The notes under the pieces: generated by a model
What the model was told of the DNA's origin: nothing
What the model saw: the letters and a program-made list of their open reading frames with translations, nothing else
The model's database searches: none
In this document: one piece after another, positions 16,288 to 26,365 of the stretch
Layout of the letters: the number at the start of each line of letters is the position of its first letter
How positions within the stretch are numbered: the stretch's first letter is position 1
Source: Thiomicrorhabdus indica
Lineage (GTDB): Bacteria > Pseudomonadota > Gammaproteobacteria > Thiomicrospirales > Thiomicrospiraceae
Assembly: GCF_004293625.1 (NCBI RefSeq)
Contig: NZ_CP033040.1
Coordinates: forward strand, 1,178,001-1,242,000
Length of the DNA stretch: 64,000 bases
Reading direction: 5' to 3'
Translations under genes and position numbers: made by a program

Positions 16288-16348
16288 AAGCCAAGTCGAA
16301 ACTCTCCTAATCACTCAAGCTTTCACTTGATCTCGACTTGGCTTTTTT
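16288..16348 (+). terminator. Intrinsic terminator after the DUF3817 gene
   Basis: AAGCCAAGTCGA (16288-16299) pairs with TCGACTTGGCTT (16333-16344), followed by T residues. The loop is long (about 33 bases) and holds a smaller inner hairpin (TCAAGCTTTCACTTGA). Confidence 0.8.
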
Positions 16349-16363
16349 CGTCTAAACATTCAA

Positions 16364-17014
16364 TTAGTAATCAATGCCTTTTTGTGCCTTGATGCCACTT
16401 TTATAAGCATGCTTTTCATCTTTAATTTCGGACACGGTATCCGCTAATTCTCTCAATTCAGCAATAGCTGAGCGGCCCGTCACTACGACATGTTGCATTT
16501 CTGGTTTTTCAGATAAGGTATTTAGAACGGTATCTTTATCTAAATAATCGTAGCTGAGTAGATAAGTGAGCTCATCTAAAATCACTAGATCATAACTTGG
16601 GTCGGTGAGCATTTTTGTCGCTACTTCCCAACCACGCTCTGAAGTGGCTATGTCACCGCTGCGATCTTGCGTATCCCAAGTAAATCCATCGCCGAGCACA
16701 TGCCATTCGCAATTTTCTTGCTGACCAAAAAACGCTTCTTCACCCGTATCGGTTCGGCTTTTGATGAATTGGCAGACACCGACTTTTTTCCCATGACCGA
16801 GTGCACGTCCGACCATACCAAATGCAGAGGTCGATTTTCCTTTTCCATTTCCGGTAATGACCAACAATAGTCCTTTCTCGGTATCAGCCCGTTCAATCGC
16901 CGCATCAATTTGCGCTTTTTTGCGTGTCATTCGAACCTTATGATAGTGTTCACGCTTTTGTTCAGCACTCATGTTTGCGGTATCAGGTTCATGTTCATGT
17001 TCCATTTTTGTCAT
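16364..17014 (-). CDS. cobO: Cob(I)yrinic acid a,c-diamide adenosyltransferase
   Basis: CobO/BtuR transfers the adenosyl group of ATP to reduced corrinoids, making the upper ligand of adenosylcobalamin. The P-loop VITGNGKGKST, GHGKKVGVCQFIKS, and VILDELTYLLSYDYL match the family well. Starts considered: ATG at 17014 with AAAGG about 8 bases upstream (chosen), and an upstream ATG at 17059 giving 15 more residues. A His/Glu-rich N-terminal extension (EHEHEPD) precedes the core. It complements the cobUTCS operon at the left of the window. Confidence 0.92.
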   Translation of the reverse strand: MTKMEHEHEPDTANMSAEQKREHYHKVRMTRKKAQIDAAIERADTEKGLLLVITGNGKGKSTSAFGMVGRALGHGKKVGVCQFIKSRTDTGEEAFFGQQENCEWHVLGDGFTWDTQDRSGDIATSERGWEVATKMLTDPSYDLVILDELTYLLSYDYLDKDTVLNTLSEKPEMQHVVVTGRSAIAELRELADTVSEIKDEKHAYKSGIKAQKGIDY

Positions 17015-17086
17015 TAGAAGGCCTTTAATCATCTTTTTGGGGGAATGGTCTGTAGCCATGAAGGTTTTCCAGATTCCAACAATTCA

Positions 17087-18241
17087 TTATTTTGCTACTG
17101 GAGGCTGCGGAGTGTTAATTCCGAGACCTGCAATCTTTGCGATTTCTTCAGGTGTTAGTTCTACGTTTTCAGGTAAAGACTTGATATAAACATCGTGTTG
17201 GCTGAATGGGATTTCAATATTTTCTTGTGCAAAGCGTTTGTATATTGCGAAGTTTAAACTATGCTTTACTCGGCCACGAATCTCTGGATCATTAATCCAA
17301 ATCAATAGTTCAAAATCTAAGCTGGATGCGCCAAATTGGCGGAATCGAGTACGAGGCTCAGGATCTTTACAGACTTCTGGTTCTTGTTGTGCAACTTCAA
17401 CCAGAACTTTTGATACCAAATCAATGTCTGAACCATAAGCGACTCCAACCGGTACACGGATTCGTGATTTAACATCCCGCCCACCGCTTTCATTCACAAT
17501 TTTACCGTTGGCAATAATCGCGTTAGGGATGTTTACTTCCAAGTCATCACGCGTCAGGATTCGAGTTGAGCGTAAACCAATATGAGTGACTTTTCCGCGT
17601 TCACCGGAATCAATCACAATGTAATCACCAATCTTATAAGGCGAGTCTGCAAGAATAAAGACGCCGGAAAGTAGGTTGGCGACTGTATCTTTGGCGGCAA
17701 AACCGACGGCAATACCAATAATTCCTGCTGATGCCAACCAAGCTGTCATATCGATTTCCCAAGTGATAAACAGTAAGTAGACAATGAATAGAATAATGAT
17801 GACGGCGGAGATATTTTCTAGCAAAGGCAGGGTTTGCGGTTTGATGATCGAGCCTTGGGCATTAATCTCACTTAAACGTTTTAGGTAGAAGCGTGAACTT
17901 CGGTAGAAAAACTGTCCCCATACCAAAATATCGATGCTTCGAAACACATCATGTGTCAGTAAAAGTTGACTGTCACTGAAGTTTGTTAGGGTAAAAATGT
18001 GCGCGAGCGTAAATAGAACAATAGAGACCGAAATCGGTAAGCGAATTTGTTCCACAATAAAGTGGCCACTAGGGGATTTATCTTGAGAAAATCGGTGGCT
18101 ACTTAAATAGCTGATGATAAGACGCGCGGTTAGAAGCGCAATAAACATAATCCCAATAATAATGCTGATCTCAACCCACAGAGAGTCACTATGAAAAAGC
18201 TCTTGTAGTTTTTGCCAAAGATGATTGGATGAAGATTGCAT
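17087..18241 (-). CDS. MscS-family mechanosensitive ion channel
   Basis: A 384-aa membrane protein with about five N-terminal hydrophobic spans, then the MscS pore helix and beta domain: WLASAGIIGIAVGFAAKDTVANLLSG, ILADSPYKIGDYIVI, and the IGLRSTRILTRDD loop ending in VNIPNAIIANG. It belongs to the medium-size MscS proteins that release solutes under hypo-osmotic stress at the inner membrane. The start ATG follows AAAGGGAACCC. It lies upstream of cobO on the same strand, with 72 bp or less between them, so the two may share a transcript. Confidence 0.92.
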   Translation of the reverse strand: MQSSSNHLWQKLQELFHSDSLWVEISIIIGIMFIALLTARLIISYLSSHRFSQDKSPSGHFIVEQIRLPISVSIVLFTLAHIFTLTNFSDSQLLLTHDVFRSIDILVWGQFFYRSSRFYLKRLSEINAQGSIIKPQTLPLLENISAVIIILFIVYLLFITWEIDMTAWLASAGIIGIAVGFAAKDTVANLLSGVFILADSPYKIGDYIVIDSGERGKVTHIGLRSTRILTRDDLEVNIPNAIIANGKIVNESGGRDVKSRIRVPVGVAYGSDIDLVSKVLVEVAQQEPEVCKDPEPRTRFRQFGASSLDFELLIWINDPEIRGRVKHSLNFAIYKRFAQENIEIPFSQHDVYIKSLPENVELTPEEIAKIAGLGINTPQPPVAK

Positions 18242-18985
18242 GGGTTCCCTTTATGTTATTTAACATTTAATGTCATTCAAGCAGAAGACGCTTATTGTAA
18301 CGATTGTCATCAATTCACTGAAAAATTCTTAATCAAGACCCAGAAAACTGCGGTTGAATTTTCTTGATTTTGACATGTCATAAAAGTTTCACAGAGCTTG
18401 TGGTATTTAATTGATTAATATTTTACATTTGTTACTTAACTCGTTGAATAAATATATTATTTTTTTAATTTTATGAAGAGATTGATTGAATGAATTCATT
18501 CACAAATGCTGTGGATAACTTAAGGATAATCCTGTGGTAAAAAAACCTAAGTGAATGATATTAAAAAATTTATTGTGTATCGAACCGATGGTGCTTAAAT
18601 TTTAAGCACATGAGGCCGTGGGATTTCTGACCGGCCGGTAAAATTCTTGAACGTCTCATTTCAAATGAATTTATCGGAAATGCGACTTAATGTTTTAAAT
18701 GTATGATTTTTAAAGTGTAAAAAAGTTCGTTTATGCCTCGTATAGAATTTTTCAATAGAACCTATTTTGTATGATAAATGTCTGTATTGATATTTATCTA
18801 TAGGTTCTGTAGAAAGCTTCAATAAGCTTGAAACATCCTGCATGGTTATAATGAAAAACACTTGATTTTTGAGTGATGGATTAAGTTCAAAGACAAAGAG
18901 CTCTGCCTTGGAGAGTTCAGTCAAATTAAATTAATGGCGTTCGCCTGCCATAACAATTCAAAGTTTCAAAGATAAGGTTTTATCA
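18242..18985. other. Long non-coding leader region upstream of dabB
   Basis: About 740 bp between the divergent MscS and dabB genes, very AT-rich, without a convincing ORF. It contains a perfect palindrome TGACATGTCA at 18371-18380 and ACCGGCCGGT at 18630-18639. In known sulfur oxidisers, dab operons respond to carbon limitation and often have a LysR-type regulator gene nearby; none is found here. The length suggests the promoter, and perhaps a regulated leader, lie here. Confidence 0.5.
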
Positions 18986-19039
18986 ATGCTTAAACCGAAA
19001 TCCGTTGAACACAATGAAAAGGAGAAGAAGGCGTTATGA
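18986..19039 (+). CDS. Possible 17-residue leader peptide overlapping the dabB start
   Basis: ATG at 18986, preceded by AAGG, reads MLKPKSVEHNEKEKKAL and stops at TGA within the ATGA that begins dabB. It is highly charged and soluble. The 4-base overlap would couple its translation to dabB. Size alone gives weak evidence; the dabB ribosome site (AAGGAG) lies inside this frame and explains part of the Lys/Glu-rich composition. Confidence 0.3.
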   Translation: MLKPKSVEHNEKEKKAL

Positions 19040-20592
19040 CTAGTGCATGGATTGGGTCGTTGTTGCTGTTAGCAATTCCGGCTATGTTTTTTATCAGTGC
19101 TTGGGCGCATGAGAGACGTGCGAATTGGCAACTGACAATGGGGGTTGCAGTTACCGCATTGGTTATTAGCATTTCATCGGGTGTTTTAGCCATTGCTGGA
19201 TGGGTGGAGTTTGGCCACGGTTTTGATTGGGTGACACATGAGCCTGTCAGTTTGGTGATGTTGAGTTTAATCAGCTTTATTTCCTATATTAACGTTCGCT
19301 ACTCGCGATCTTATATGGCTGGCAACGGAGAAGAGGAACGACGCTACATTCGTTGGCTATCCATTACACTTGGATTTGTGACGTTGGTGGTCGTTTCAAA
19401 TCACATGTTGATGATGGTAGTCGCTTGGATAGGTATTTCTGTCGCGTTGCATCAGTTATTGATTTTTTACCCAGAACGTCAACGAGCGGTTTTAGCCGCA
19501 CATAAGAAATATATTTTCGCGCGAATTGCAGAGGGCTTTTTATTGGCTGGCGTAGTGATTTTGTATTTCCAACATGATTCTTGGCTAATTTCTGACATCT
19601 ATGACAATTTAAGTCAAGCACAAGGGCTGTCTTATGCTGACCAGTTTGCAGCATTGTTTTTAGCGGTTGCGGCGCTGGTTAAGTGTGCCCAATTACCGCT
19701 TCATGGTTGGTTAATCCAAGTGGTGGAAGCGCCTACACCGGTTTCAGCTTTGTTACACGCAGGGATTATTAACCTAGGTGGATTCTTGATGATAGTGTTT
19801 GCACCATTGTTGATTCTTTCCAGCGCTGCTCAATGGTTGTTGTTAATCATTGGTGGACTCACCACTGTGTTAGCGGCTTTAGTCATGATGACCCGTGCTA
19901 CGGTGAAAGTGCGTTTAGCCTGGTCGACCATGTCGCAAATGGGGTTGATGTTGGTTGAGTGTGCTTTGGGACTTTTTGAACTCGCGTTACTGCATTTGAT
20001 TGCTCACTCGTGTTACAAAGCCTATGCGTTTTTGAATTCCGGTTCGGAAGTAGAAGCAACTATGAAAAAACGCCTAGCGAAGTCGACTCCTCCAAGTCGT
20101 TTTGACTGGTGGATGGCGGCAATTTTAGCGTCCGGTTTGGTGATAGCTTTGATTATGGCCTTTGCATTGCCGGCACCTTATAGCCCTTGGATTTTATTAG
20201 CGATTGCTTTGACTTTATTAATTGCTGAACGTCGTGGTCGTTTAACTTCCGCTTCGGTGTTATCAATGGTTGCGCTTGCAGCGGTATTGTTGGTGGCTTA
20301 TAGCTTACAAAAGATGGGCGTTCACTTTATTGTTGAGCCTCAAGCAACGTCAGTTGGTTTGGCAGGGGATGTGTGGATGGCATTTTTATTTGTGATGTTC
20401 TTTATTGGTTATATTTTATTGCGTTATCACAGAGATCATCCTGCTATGGCGGCAACTTGGCGTGCCTTCTATGCTGGTTTCTATTTGGATGAATATGTCA
20501 CGCGATTGAATTTACGTTTGTACCCAACAAGACTACCCGTTCGATTTAAACCGAAACATCTGAAAATTCCAAAAGAGGAGCTATTCAAGTGA
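19036..20592 (+). CDS. dabB: Inorganic carbon transporter subunit DabB
   Basis: A 518-aa polytopic protein of the proton-conducting NuoL/MrpA-like family. Conserved signs are ALVKCAQLPLHGWL with the membrane Lys, EAPTPVSALLHAGIINLGG, and RLAWSTMSQMGLM. In the DAB (DabAB accumulates bicarbonate) system DabB couples cation movement to DabA, which hydrates CO2 to bicarbonate at the cytoplasmic face. The protein lacks other Nuo partners in its neighbourhood and overlaps dabA, which separates it from complex I. The ATG is preceded by AAGGAGAAGAAGG. The stop TGA overlaps the dabA GTG. Confidence 0.93.
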   Translation: MTSAWIGSLLLLAIPAMFFISAWAHERRANWQLTMGVAVTALVISISSGVLAIAGWVEFGHGFDWVTHEPVSLVMLSLISFISYINVRYSRSYMAGNGEEERRYIRWLSITLGFVTLVVVSNHMLMMVVAWIGISVALHQLLIFYPERQRAVLAAHKKYIFARIAEGFLLAGVVILYFQHDSWLISDIYDNLSQAQGLSYADQFAALFLAVAALVKCAQLPLHGWLIQVVEAPTPVSALLHAGIINLGGFLMIVFAPLLILSSAAQWLLLIIGGLTTVLAALVMMTRATVKVRLAWSTMSQMGLMLVECALGLFELALLHLIAHSCYKAYAFLNSGSEVEATMKKRLAKSTPPSRFDWWMAAILASGLVIALIMAFALPAPYSPWILLAIALTLLIAERRGRLTSASVLSMVALAAVLLVAYSLQKMGVHFIVEPQATSVGLAGDVWMAFLFVMFFIGYILLRYHRDHPAMAATWRAFYAGFYLDEYVTRLNLRLYPTRLPVRFKPKHLKIPKEELFK

Positions 20593-23129
20593 TCAGTGCA
20601 AAAGAGAATTCGAAAAATGATTTGTCTCAATTGGCACAGCCATTGGCTCCGGTGTTAAATGAGGCGCATCTCGAAAAATTAACTGAAGCCAGTGAACGTA
20701 TTGCTCCGACTTGGCCATTAGATGAATTGATTGCGGTAAACCCTTGGTGGGAAATGCGTCAACAGTCTTTTGCTGACGTCTCAGCAAAATTGGAGGCGTT
20801 GAGTCAGGCGCATTGCCTGATGCCAAAAACCTATTTTCAAAATGTTTGGCTAGAGACCATTCAACCTCACCACTTGGAACAGGCAAAAGCAGAATTGGGC
20901 CATGATGAGCTTACGGTTGCTCAGTTAGAGCGTTATCTGATTGAAGATGATGATTACACGCACTGGCATAATGTCAGTGATTTTGTTGACTCAGGGCGTG
21001 ACCGAAAATACAAAATGGCTTGGCGTGATGAAATCACTCATCAAATCTCACAATTTTGTGCCGATTATTTTCGTGATCGACCTCAGAATGTCTGTTACGA
21101 CAAACATTATGAAGGTTTATATTCTGCTTGGTTAGATACTACCCGTCACGATATGGGGATTGAAATCCTTATGGCGGAAGATGGCCTAACCGAGCAATTT
21201 GAAGGTTTGCCGGAGTCCTCTGAAGATTTAATTGCACAGGCAATTACAGAATTGGGGATTCAGGAAAACCAACTGGCAGATTATGCACATGCACTTTTGT
21301 TAGATGTGAATGGTTGGGCCTCTTGGGTTGCGTATTTACGCTGGCAGGATCGATTAAATGACTGTGAAAACCATTTAATGATGGATTTCTTAGCGATGCG
21401 TTTTGCTTGGGAATTAGTGTTGTGGCGTCATCAAAAAGAAACCGGCCGGTCGGTGTTTAATGAGTTGAAAGTTATGTGGCGCTCCCAATTGGCAATGTTG
21501 CCGAAATTGATTGAAGCACACAAAGAGACTCAACAAAAAGCTTGGATTTGGCAACGTGCAGCGGAGATGGCCTATCAATCGCATTTGCATGAACGTCTTC
21601 GTTTTGCGAGCATTAATTTACACCCGGGCAGTGATGAAGTCGACGGAGAGATTCCAACGCAAAAATTCCCGTTGGAAAAACATGTGAAAAATCCACTGAC
21701 AGAAACCCCGTTAATTCAAGCGGCCTTCTGTATTGATGTGCGCTCGGAGGTTTATCGTCGTGCTTTAGAAGCTCAGCATCCTCGTATTCAAACGCTTGGT
21801 TTTGCCGGATTTTTTGGGTTACCCATTGAGTTTCAGCCAATGGGGTCGGATGTTTCTCGTCCTCAGTTGCCAGGGCTATTGCGTTCAGCCATTAAGGTGA
21901 CTCCATTAACGGGGAAGGAGAAACTGACCAAAACCAAAGATAAGTTGAATAAAAAAGCGCGTTGGTCTGAGTGGGGTTATGCGCCTCCTGCAACCTTTAG
22001 CATGGTGGAAGCAACGGGTGTATTGTATGCCTTTAAGTTGTTGAAAAACAGTATGTTTCCAGCAAGTCATAAGCATCCAGTTAATGATTTACCTTTGACG
22101 AATGACTTTGAAATTACTGAAAATGGCAAACCGTTAGGTTTAGAGAAAAAAGTCGAACTGGCTGGAAAAATCTTGCATGCGATGGGGTTGGATAAAAATC
22201 TTGCGCCGAAAGTTTTGCTTGTTGGGCATGGTTCGAGTTCTTGCAACAATCCACATGCAGCTGGTCTGGATTGCGGTGCCTGTGGAGGCCAAACTGGTGA
22301 AGTGAATGTTCGCGTTTTGGCGTTATTACTGAATGAGCTTGATGTTCGAGATGGTTTAGCGAAACAAGGTGTTGTGATTCCAAAAGAGACGCGTTTTATA
22401 GCTGCGATGCATAATACAACCACTGATGATGTCAGTTTTTACTCTGATGCGGTGGATGAGCAAATGAGCGTTTGGTTTGAACAGGCCTCTGATTTATGTC
22501 GTCAAGAGCGTTCAACACGTTTAGGTTTAACGCACTTAGACGGTCAGGCCTTGCATTCAGCGATTAAATATCGCGCACGAGATTGGTCACAAGTTCGTCC
22601 TGAATGGGGTTTGTCGGCAAATGCGGCTTTTATTGTGGCTCCGCGCTGGAGAACGCGAGGGGTTGATTTTGACGGTCGAGTTTTCTTGCATGATTACGAC
22701 CATTTTGAAGATGAAGATAGAAGCTTGTTAACTTTGATTATGACTGCTCCAATGGTCGTGGCAAATTGGATTAACCTGCAATATTATGCGTCTTCATGTG
22801 ATAACCATATTTACGGAAGCGGTAATAAGGTGCTGCACAATGTGGTCGAAGGTGGCATTGGTGTTTTTGAAGGAAATGGTGGAGATTTGCGAATTGGTTT
22901 AGCCATGCAATCACTTCACAATGGCGAAGACTGGATTCATGAGCCTCTGCGATTAAATGTGTATATTGATGCACCGCGTGATGCTATTGAATCGGTTATT
23001 GAACAGCATGATGCAGTTCGTGAGCTCATAGATAACGATTGGTTGTATCTGTACCGTTGGGGTCGTAAAGGTACGATTGAGCGCTGTTATCAAGGACAGT
23101 GGTTGCCTGCGAAAAAGCCTGTTCAATAA
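20589..23129 (+). CDS. dabA: Inorganic carbon transporter subunit DabA (DUF2309)
   Basis: A DUF2309 protein of 846 aa, the vectorial carbonic-anhydrase-like partner of DabB. Zinc ligands and catalytic residues match those known from Halothiobacillus: Cys381 and Asp383 in FCIDVRSE, His547 in VGHGSSSCNNP, and Cys562 in GLDCGACGG; the 15-residue spacing from His to Cys equals that of the studied protein. The N-terminus starts with a variable helical part, then IAPTWPLDELIAVNPWW. The start is GTG at 20589, overlapping the dabB stop, with GAGGAG upstream. ACCGGCCGGT at 21441-21450 is read as TGR. A double-palindrome terminator follows. Confidence 0.95.
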   Translation: MISAKENSKNDLSQLAQPLAPVLNEAHLEKLTEASERIAPTWPLDELIAVNPWWEMRQQSFADVSAKLEALSQAHCLMPKTYFQNVWLETIQPHHLEQAKAELGHDELTVAQLERYLIEDDDYTHWHNVSDFVDSGRDRKYKMAWRDEITHQISQFCADYFRDRPQNVCYDKHYEGLYSAWLDTTRHDMGIEILMAEDGLTEQFEGLPESSEDLIAQAITELGIQENQLADYAHALLLDVNGWASWVAYLRWQDRLNDCENHLMMDFLAMRFAWELVLWRHQKETGRSVFNELKVMWRSQLAMLPKLIEAHKETQQKAWIWQRAAEMAYQSHLHERLRFASINLHPGSDEVDGEIPTQKFPLEKHVKNPLTETPLIQAAFCIDVRSEVYRRALEAQHPRIQTLGFAGFFGLPIEFQPMGSDVSRPQLPGLLRSAIKVTPLTGKEKLTKTKDKLNKKARWSEWGYAPPATFSMVEATGVLYAFKLLKNSMFPASHKHPVNDLPLTNDFEITENGKPLGLEKKVELAGKILHAMGLDKNLAPKVLLVGHGSSSCNNPHAAGLDCGACGGQTGEVNVRVLALLLNELDVRDGLAKQGVVIPKETRFIAAMHNTTTDDVSFYSDAVDEQMSVWFEQASDLCRQERSTRLGLTHLDGQALHSAIKYRARDWSQVRPEWGLSANAAFIVAPRWRTRGVDFDGRVFLHDYDHFEDEDRSLLTLIMTAPMVVANWINLQYYASSCDNHIYGSGNKVLHNVVEGGIGVFEGNGGDLRIGLAMQSLHNGEDWIHEPLRLNVYIDAPRDAIESVIEQHDAVRELIDNDWLYLYRWGRKGTIERCYQGQWLPAKKPVQ

Positions 23130-23166
23130 GCAGCATTGAAATTCGATTTAAATGTTTGAATAAAGC

Positions 23167-23203
23167 TACCGGCCGGTAAAAGAATACCGGCCGGTATTTT
23201 TTT
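23167..23203 (+). terminator. dabBA terminator made of two ACCGGCCGGT copies
   Basis: TACCGGCCGGTA occurs at 23167-23178 and again at 23185-23196, separated by six bases, followed by seven T residues. Each copy is self-complementary and the pair forms a 12-bp GC-rich stem. It ends the dabBA transcript; it can hardly serve the convergent chemoreceptor gene as no A run precedes the stem. Confidence 0.85.
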
Positions 23204-23208
23204 GTTTT

Positions 23209-25953
23209 TTATTTATGATGATCGCAATCACATCCAAGTAATAAATGTGCTTCATCATGAGAGGTATTTGATTGCTTTGAATCAATCGCAATCACTTGGT
23301 TAATCGTCGCTTTTGTTTGTTCAGGTTTTTCTTCAAAATCGTGTTTAATGGGGCGCAGTTCAGTCTCTTGATGTGAGATCAACGCGTGTTCCAAGTTATC
23401 GATTAATCCCACTACTTGAGCACTCATTTTTTCTAAATTGAGCATTTCACGATTCGCTTCAGCGATTTTACCTTGATCTTTAAGTTTAATGACTTGGCCA
23501 ATAAATTGATGCATTTTGGCGTGCTCTACTTCTAGCTTTTGGTAAGCCGGTAAATGTTCAAATTCGCGGCCAATGCCATAAATCCATTTACCCAATGCAC
23601 ATACTTGACCATTGTCAGCAGAGTTTTTGTCAAAATTGACAGGGATATCATTGATGTAAGCACGAACATTGACACGCCATTGGCGATGCGCGCGTCTTGC
23701 AGCAGCAAAATCGACCTGATTTGAAACAGGCAGGTGAGTGGCTTTTAATATTTCAGGTGCGATTTTAAATTGGTTGACGGTATTACTCATTTGTACGGAC
23801 ATGTTGTTGAGCGAACTGGCAAGCTTGGTAGAGTTATCCAGACGAAGAGTGGTATTGTGCACTTCACGATCAATGCCTTGGATCACCTGCGTCATGGAAT
23901 GGATTTGTTGGCTTTGTTCAAAACTAAAATGCGACAATTCTTCAATGGTCACTTTCACTTGTTCGACGGATTCGGCAATTTCATTCAGAGCATCGCCTGA
24001 ACCTTTGACATTTTGAGTGCCTTCGCCGATTTTTTGCACCGTATCTTCTATTAAAACGCGAATTTGTTGCGAGGCTTCAGCAGATTTCTGAGCTAATGAT
24101 CGAACTTCACTCGCGACGACTGCAAACCCTTTTCCTTGCTCACCCGCACGAGCGGCTTCGACGGATGCATTTAGAGCCAAGAGATTTGTTTGGAAAGCGA
24201 TAGAGTCAATTAGACCAATAATGTCGTGTATTTTCTGGCTTGAATCATGGATTTGTTCCATTGACGAAATGGCATTTTGCATAATATTCATGCCGGATTT
24301 AGCAATGTTGGCTGTATTGGTTGTTAAGTCTGCGGCTTGAGAGGCCTTGTTTGCATTTTGTTCAATCTCTTGTGTCATGGAACGCATGTTTTCAGACGCA
24401 GAATTAAGTGCGTTAGACTGTTGCTGACTGGTTTTAACAAGGTCTTGATTGGTCTCGTAAATGGTTTGAGCTCCTTTTGCTATTTCATCCGAAGAGAGCT
24501 TGGTTTGTGAAAGCATGGAGCTGAGATTTTCAACGGCGACATTCAAGCTATCTTTCAGCAAGAGAAAGCGCCCCATAAAGTTTGATTGGATTTTGTCATC
24601 AAGCTTACCGGCCGATAGGCTGACGGCAATATCAATGGTTTCGTTGATTGGGCGTTCAATGTTGTCGAGTAGGTCATTAATTGTATGACCGAGTTGCATG
24701 GCAATTCCAGACGTTTTACTCAAATCAATACGGTTTTCTAATAAGCCTTCTCGTGCCAGTGTTACTGTGTGGTTGACGTTTTCTAGAAGTTGTCTTTCTG
24801 CAGTTAAGTCTTGCCATTCGACAACAAGATTTTGAACTTGATTGTTACGATTTTTGATTGGAATGATATTGATGCTTAGGGAAAGTGAACCTAATTGAAT
24901 CTCAGCGTGCGTGGGTTCGGTCATTTTTTCAATTCGAGCACGTGTTTGTTTGGGGTGCTGGTGGAAAATATCGATATTGGTTCCGATCAAAGAATCAAAT
25001 TTAAACTCAGGAAGTTCATGCTTAATATGCTCGATACGTTCATGTAAAAAGTTCTGCATTTGCTGGTTCAGATAGGTTATTTCCAGTTTTTCATTGGCGA
25101 TCATAATGTTTGAACTGACTTGATCTAAAGCACTTTGAGCTTGATTCGCTTGGTCTAGGCGGTATTCTGATTCTTCTTGACGGGCATCTAGAATCAATTG
25201 CGCCGATTTCATTGCTCCTTGGACTTGACCTTCAAGTGATTTAGGATGCGCCCAATCAAATTTAATAGGTTCATTGGATGCAATCTTTTTTAGATTCTGG
25301 CAGCGCTGAAGGATTCGTTTGGTTTGATAATGCCCAAACAGCCAAGCAGTACCTAGCGCGAACACCGAAGCTGAGAGCATCTCTGAAAGAGAATGTTGAT
25401 GGTAATAGGCAATGATTAAATATGGGAAAAGGTAGAAGAGTGCGACTAATAGGGTAATTTTATATTTGGGTTCCAGCCGGTTCATTGGATTGATATTCTG
25501 CCAATGTATTCCACTATGAATTTCTCCATGAGAAATTTGTACTTGTTGCGACTCAATCGATCGGTAAGCTTGCTCAGTTGTGGTTATTTCCTCATCAGTC
25601 ACAGCGGTTCGAACTGACATAAATCCTGAGATTTCCCCGTTTTTAAATAGAGGTGTGGCATTTGCTCTCACCCAATAATAACCGCCATCTGCTCGCCGGT
25701 TTTTAACGACTTGGCTCCAAGGTTGGCCTGATTGTAGGGTTTGCCACATATCTTTGAAGATGGCTTTCGGAACGTCGGCGTGACGAACAATATTATGTGC
25801 TGAACCGATAAGTTGTTCCCGAGTAAAACCACTCGCGAGTTCAAATGCATCATTGCAATCAATAATGGTTCCAAAAGTATCGGTTTTTGAAATTAAATTT
25901 ACACCTTGAGGAACTTTATACTCTTGCTGGTTAACAGTTTGCTTTGATGTCAT
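23209..25953 (-). CDS. Methyl-accepting chemotaxis protein with PAS and CZB domains
   Basis: About 914 aa. Order: N-terminal Aer-type PAS domain ([37 protein letters not shown]), two close membrane spans around residues 170-215, a second PAS-like region (~270-390), HAMP, the MCP signalling hairpin ([20 protein letters not shown]), then a C-terminal CZB zinc-binding domain with AHRQW, VCALGKW, and VEHAKMHQF. The tail ends [11 protein letters not shown], a further Cys/His cluster. The N-terminal PAS suggests redox or energy taxis, and CZB suggests zinc-linked sensing. I use the ATG at 25953; an in-frame TTG at 25965 would add four residues. The protein would act at the inner-membrane chemoreceptor array via CheA/CheW. 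Convergent with dabA. Confidence 0.9.
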   Translation of the reverse strand: MTSKQTVNQQEYKVPQGVNLISKTDTFGTIIDCNDAFELASGFTREQLIGSAHNIVRHADVPKAIFKDMWQTLQSGQPWSQVVKNRRADGGYYWVRANATPLFKNGEISGFMSVRTAVTDEEITTTEQAYRSIESQQVQISHGEIHSGIHWQNINPMNRLEPKYKITLLVALFYLFPYLIIAYYHQHSLSEMLSASVFALGTAWLFGHYQTKRILQRCQNLKKIASNEPIKFDWAHPKSLEGQVQGAMKSAQLILDARQEESEYRLDQANQAQSALDQVSSNIMIANEKLEITYLNQQMQNFLHERIEHIKHELPEFKFDSLIGTNIDIFHQHPKQTRARIEKMTEPTHAEIQLGSLSLSINIIPIKNRNNQVQNLVVEWQDLTAERQLLENVNHTVTLAREGLLENRIDLSKTSGIAMQLGHTINDLLDNIERPINETIDIAVSLSAGKLDDKIQSNFMGRFLLLKDSLNVAVENLSSMLSQTKLSSDEIAKGAQTIYETNQDLVKTSQQQSNALNSASENMRSMTQEIEQNANKASQAADLTTNTANIAKSGMNIMQNAISSMEQIHDSSQKIHDIIGLIDSIAFQTNLLALNASVEAARAGEQGKGFAVVASEVRSLAQKSAEASQQIRVLIEDTVQKIGEGTQNVKGSGDALNEIAESVEQVKVTIEELSHFSFEQSQQIHSMTQVIQGIDREVHNTTLRLDNSTKLASSLNNMSVQMSNTVNQFKIAPEILKATHLPVSNQVDFAAARRAHRQWRVNVRAYINDIPVNFDKNSADNGQVCALGKWIYGIGREFEHLPAYQKLEVEHAKMHQFIGQVIKLKDQGKIAEANREMLNLEKMSAQVVGLIDNLEHALISHQETELRPIKHDFEEKPEQTKATINQVIAIDSKQSNTSHDEAHLLLGCDCDHHK

Positions 25954-26365
25954 GGATTCACCCAATGTAGTTTAGTTATTGCCGGTATTAATAGAGGTGT
26001 TTTTGTGCATAAGTAAATGTTATTGTTTATTAAAATACTTAATAACAAAAACTTTTTTATTCGGCTGATTGCTAGATTTAGTACTCTAAAACAAAGATAT
26101 TTGATAACTATTTGTTATAAAAGGGTTTATTGAATCAATTGAAAGTTTCTTAATCATAAATAAGAAAGAATTATTTAGCACTTAAAATATCTTGAAAAAT
26201 TGACCGTCAATGGTTACCAGAAATGTATTGTTGGCAATTATTTGTGAAAGAAATAAGGTGAATTACTAATCAACTGGTTCGTTTTAGTAGTTGTGTGTTA
26301 GGATTTACTGACTAATTGTGACTTAAGTTTTTGCGAGTCAGGTTTTATGATGGAGTTTTAAGTAC
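25954..26365. other. AT-rich spacer between chemoreceptor and orphan gene
   Basis: About 410 bp of very AT-rich sequence holding the divergent promoters; no ORF, repeat or palindrome family member found. Confidence 0.5.

Noticed and set aside
18661-18924. 87-aa minus-strand open frame upstream of dabB
   Set aside because: It needs a TTG start without a ribosome site and shows no domain; the region is better read as leader.
19036-20592. Complex I or Mrp subunit identity for dabB
   Set aside because: No other nuo or mrp genes are adjacent, and it overlaps a DUF2309 gene, the DAB arrangement.
24500-24688. Plus-strand frames inside the chemoreceptor gene
   Set aside because: Opposite-strand shadows of a strongly supported gene.
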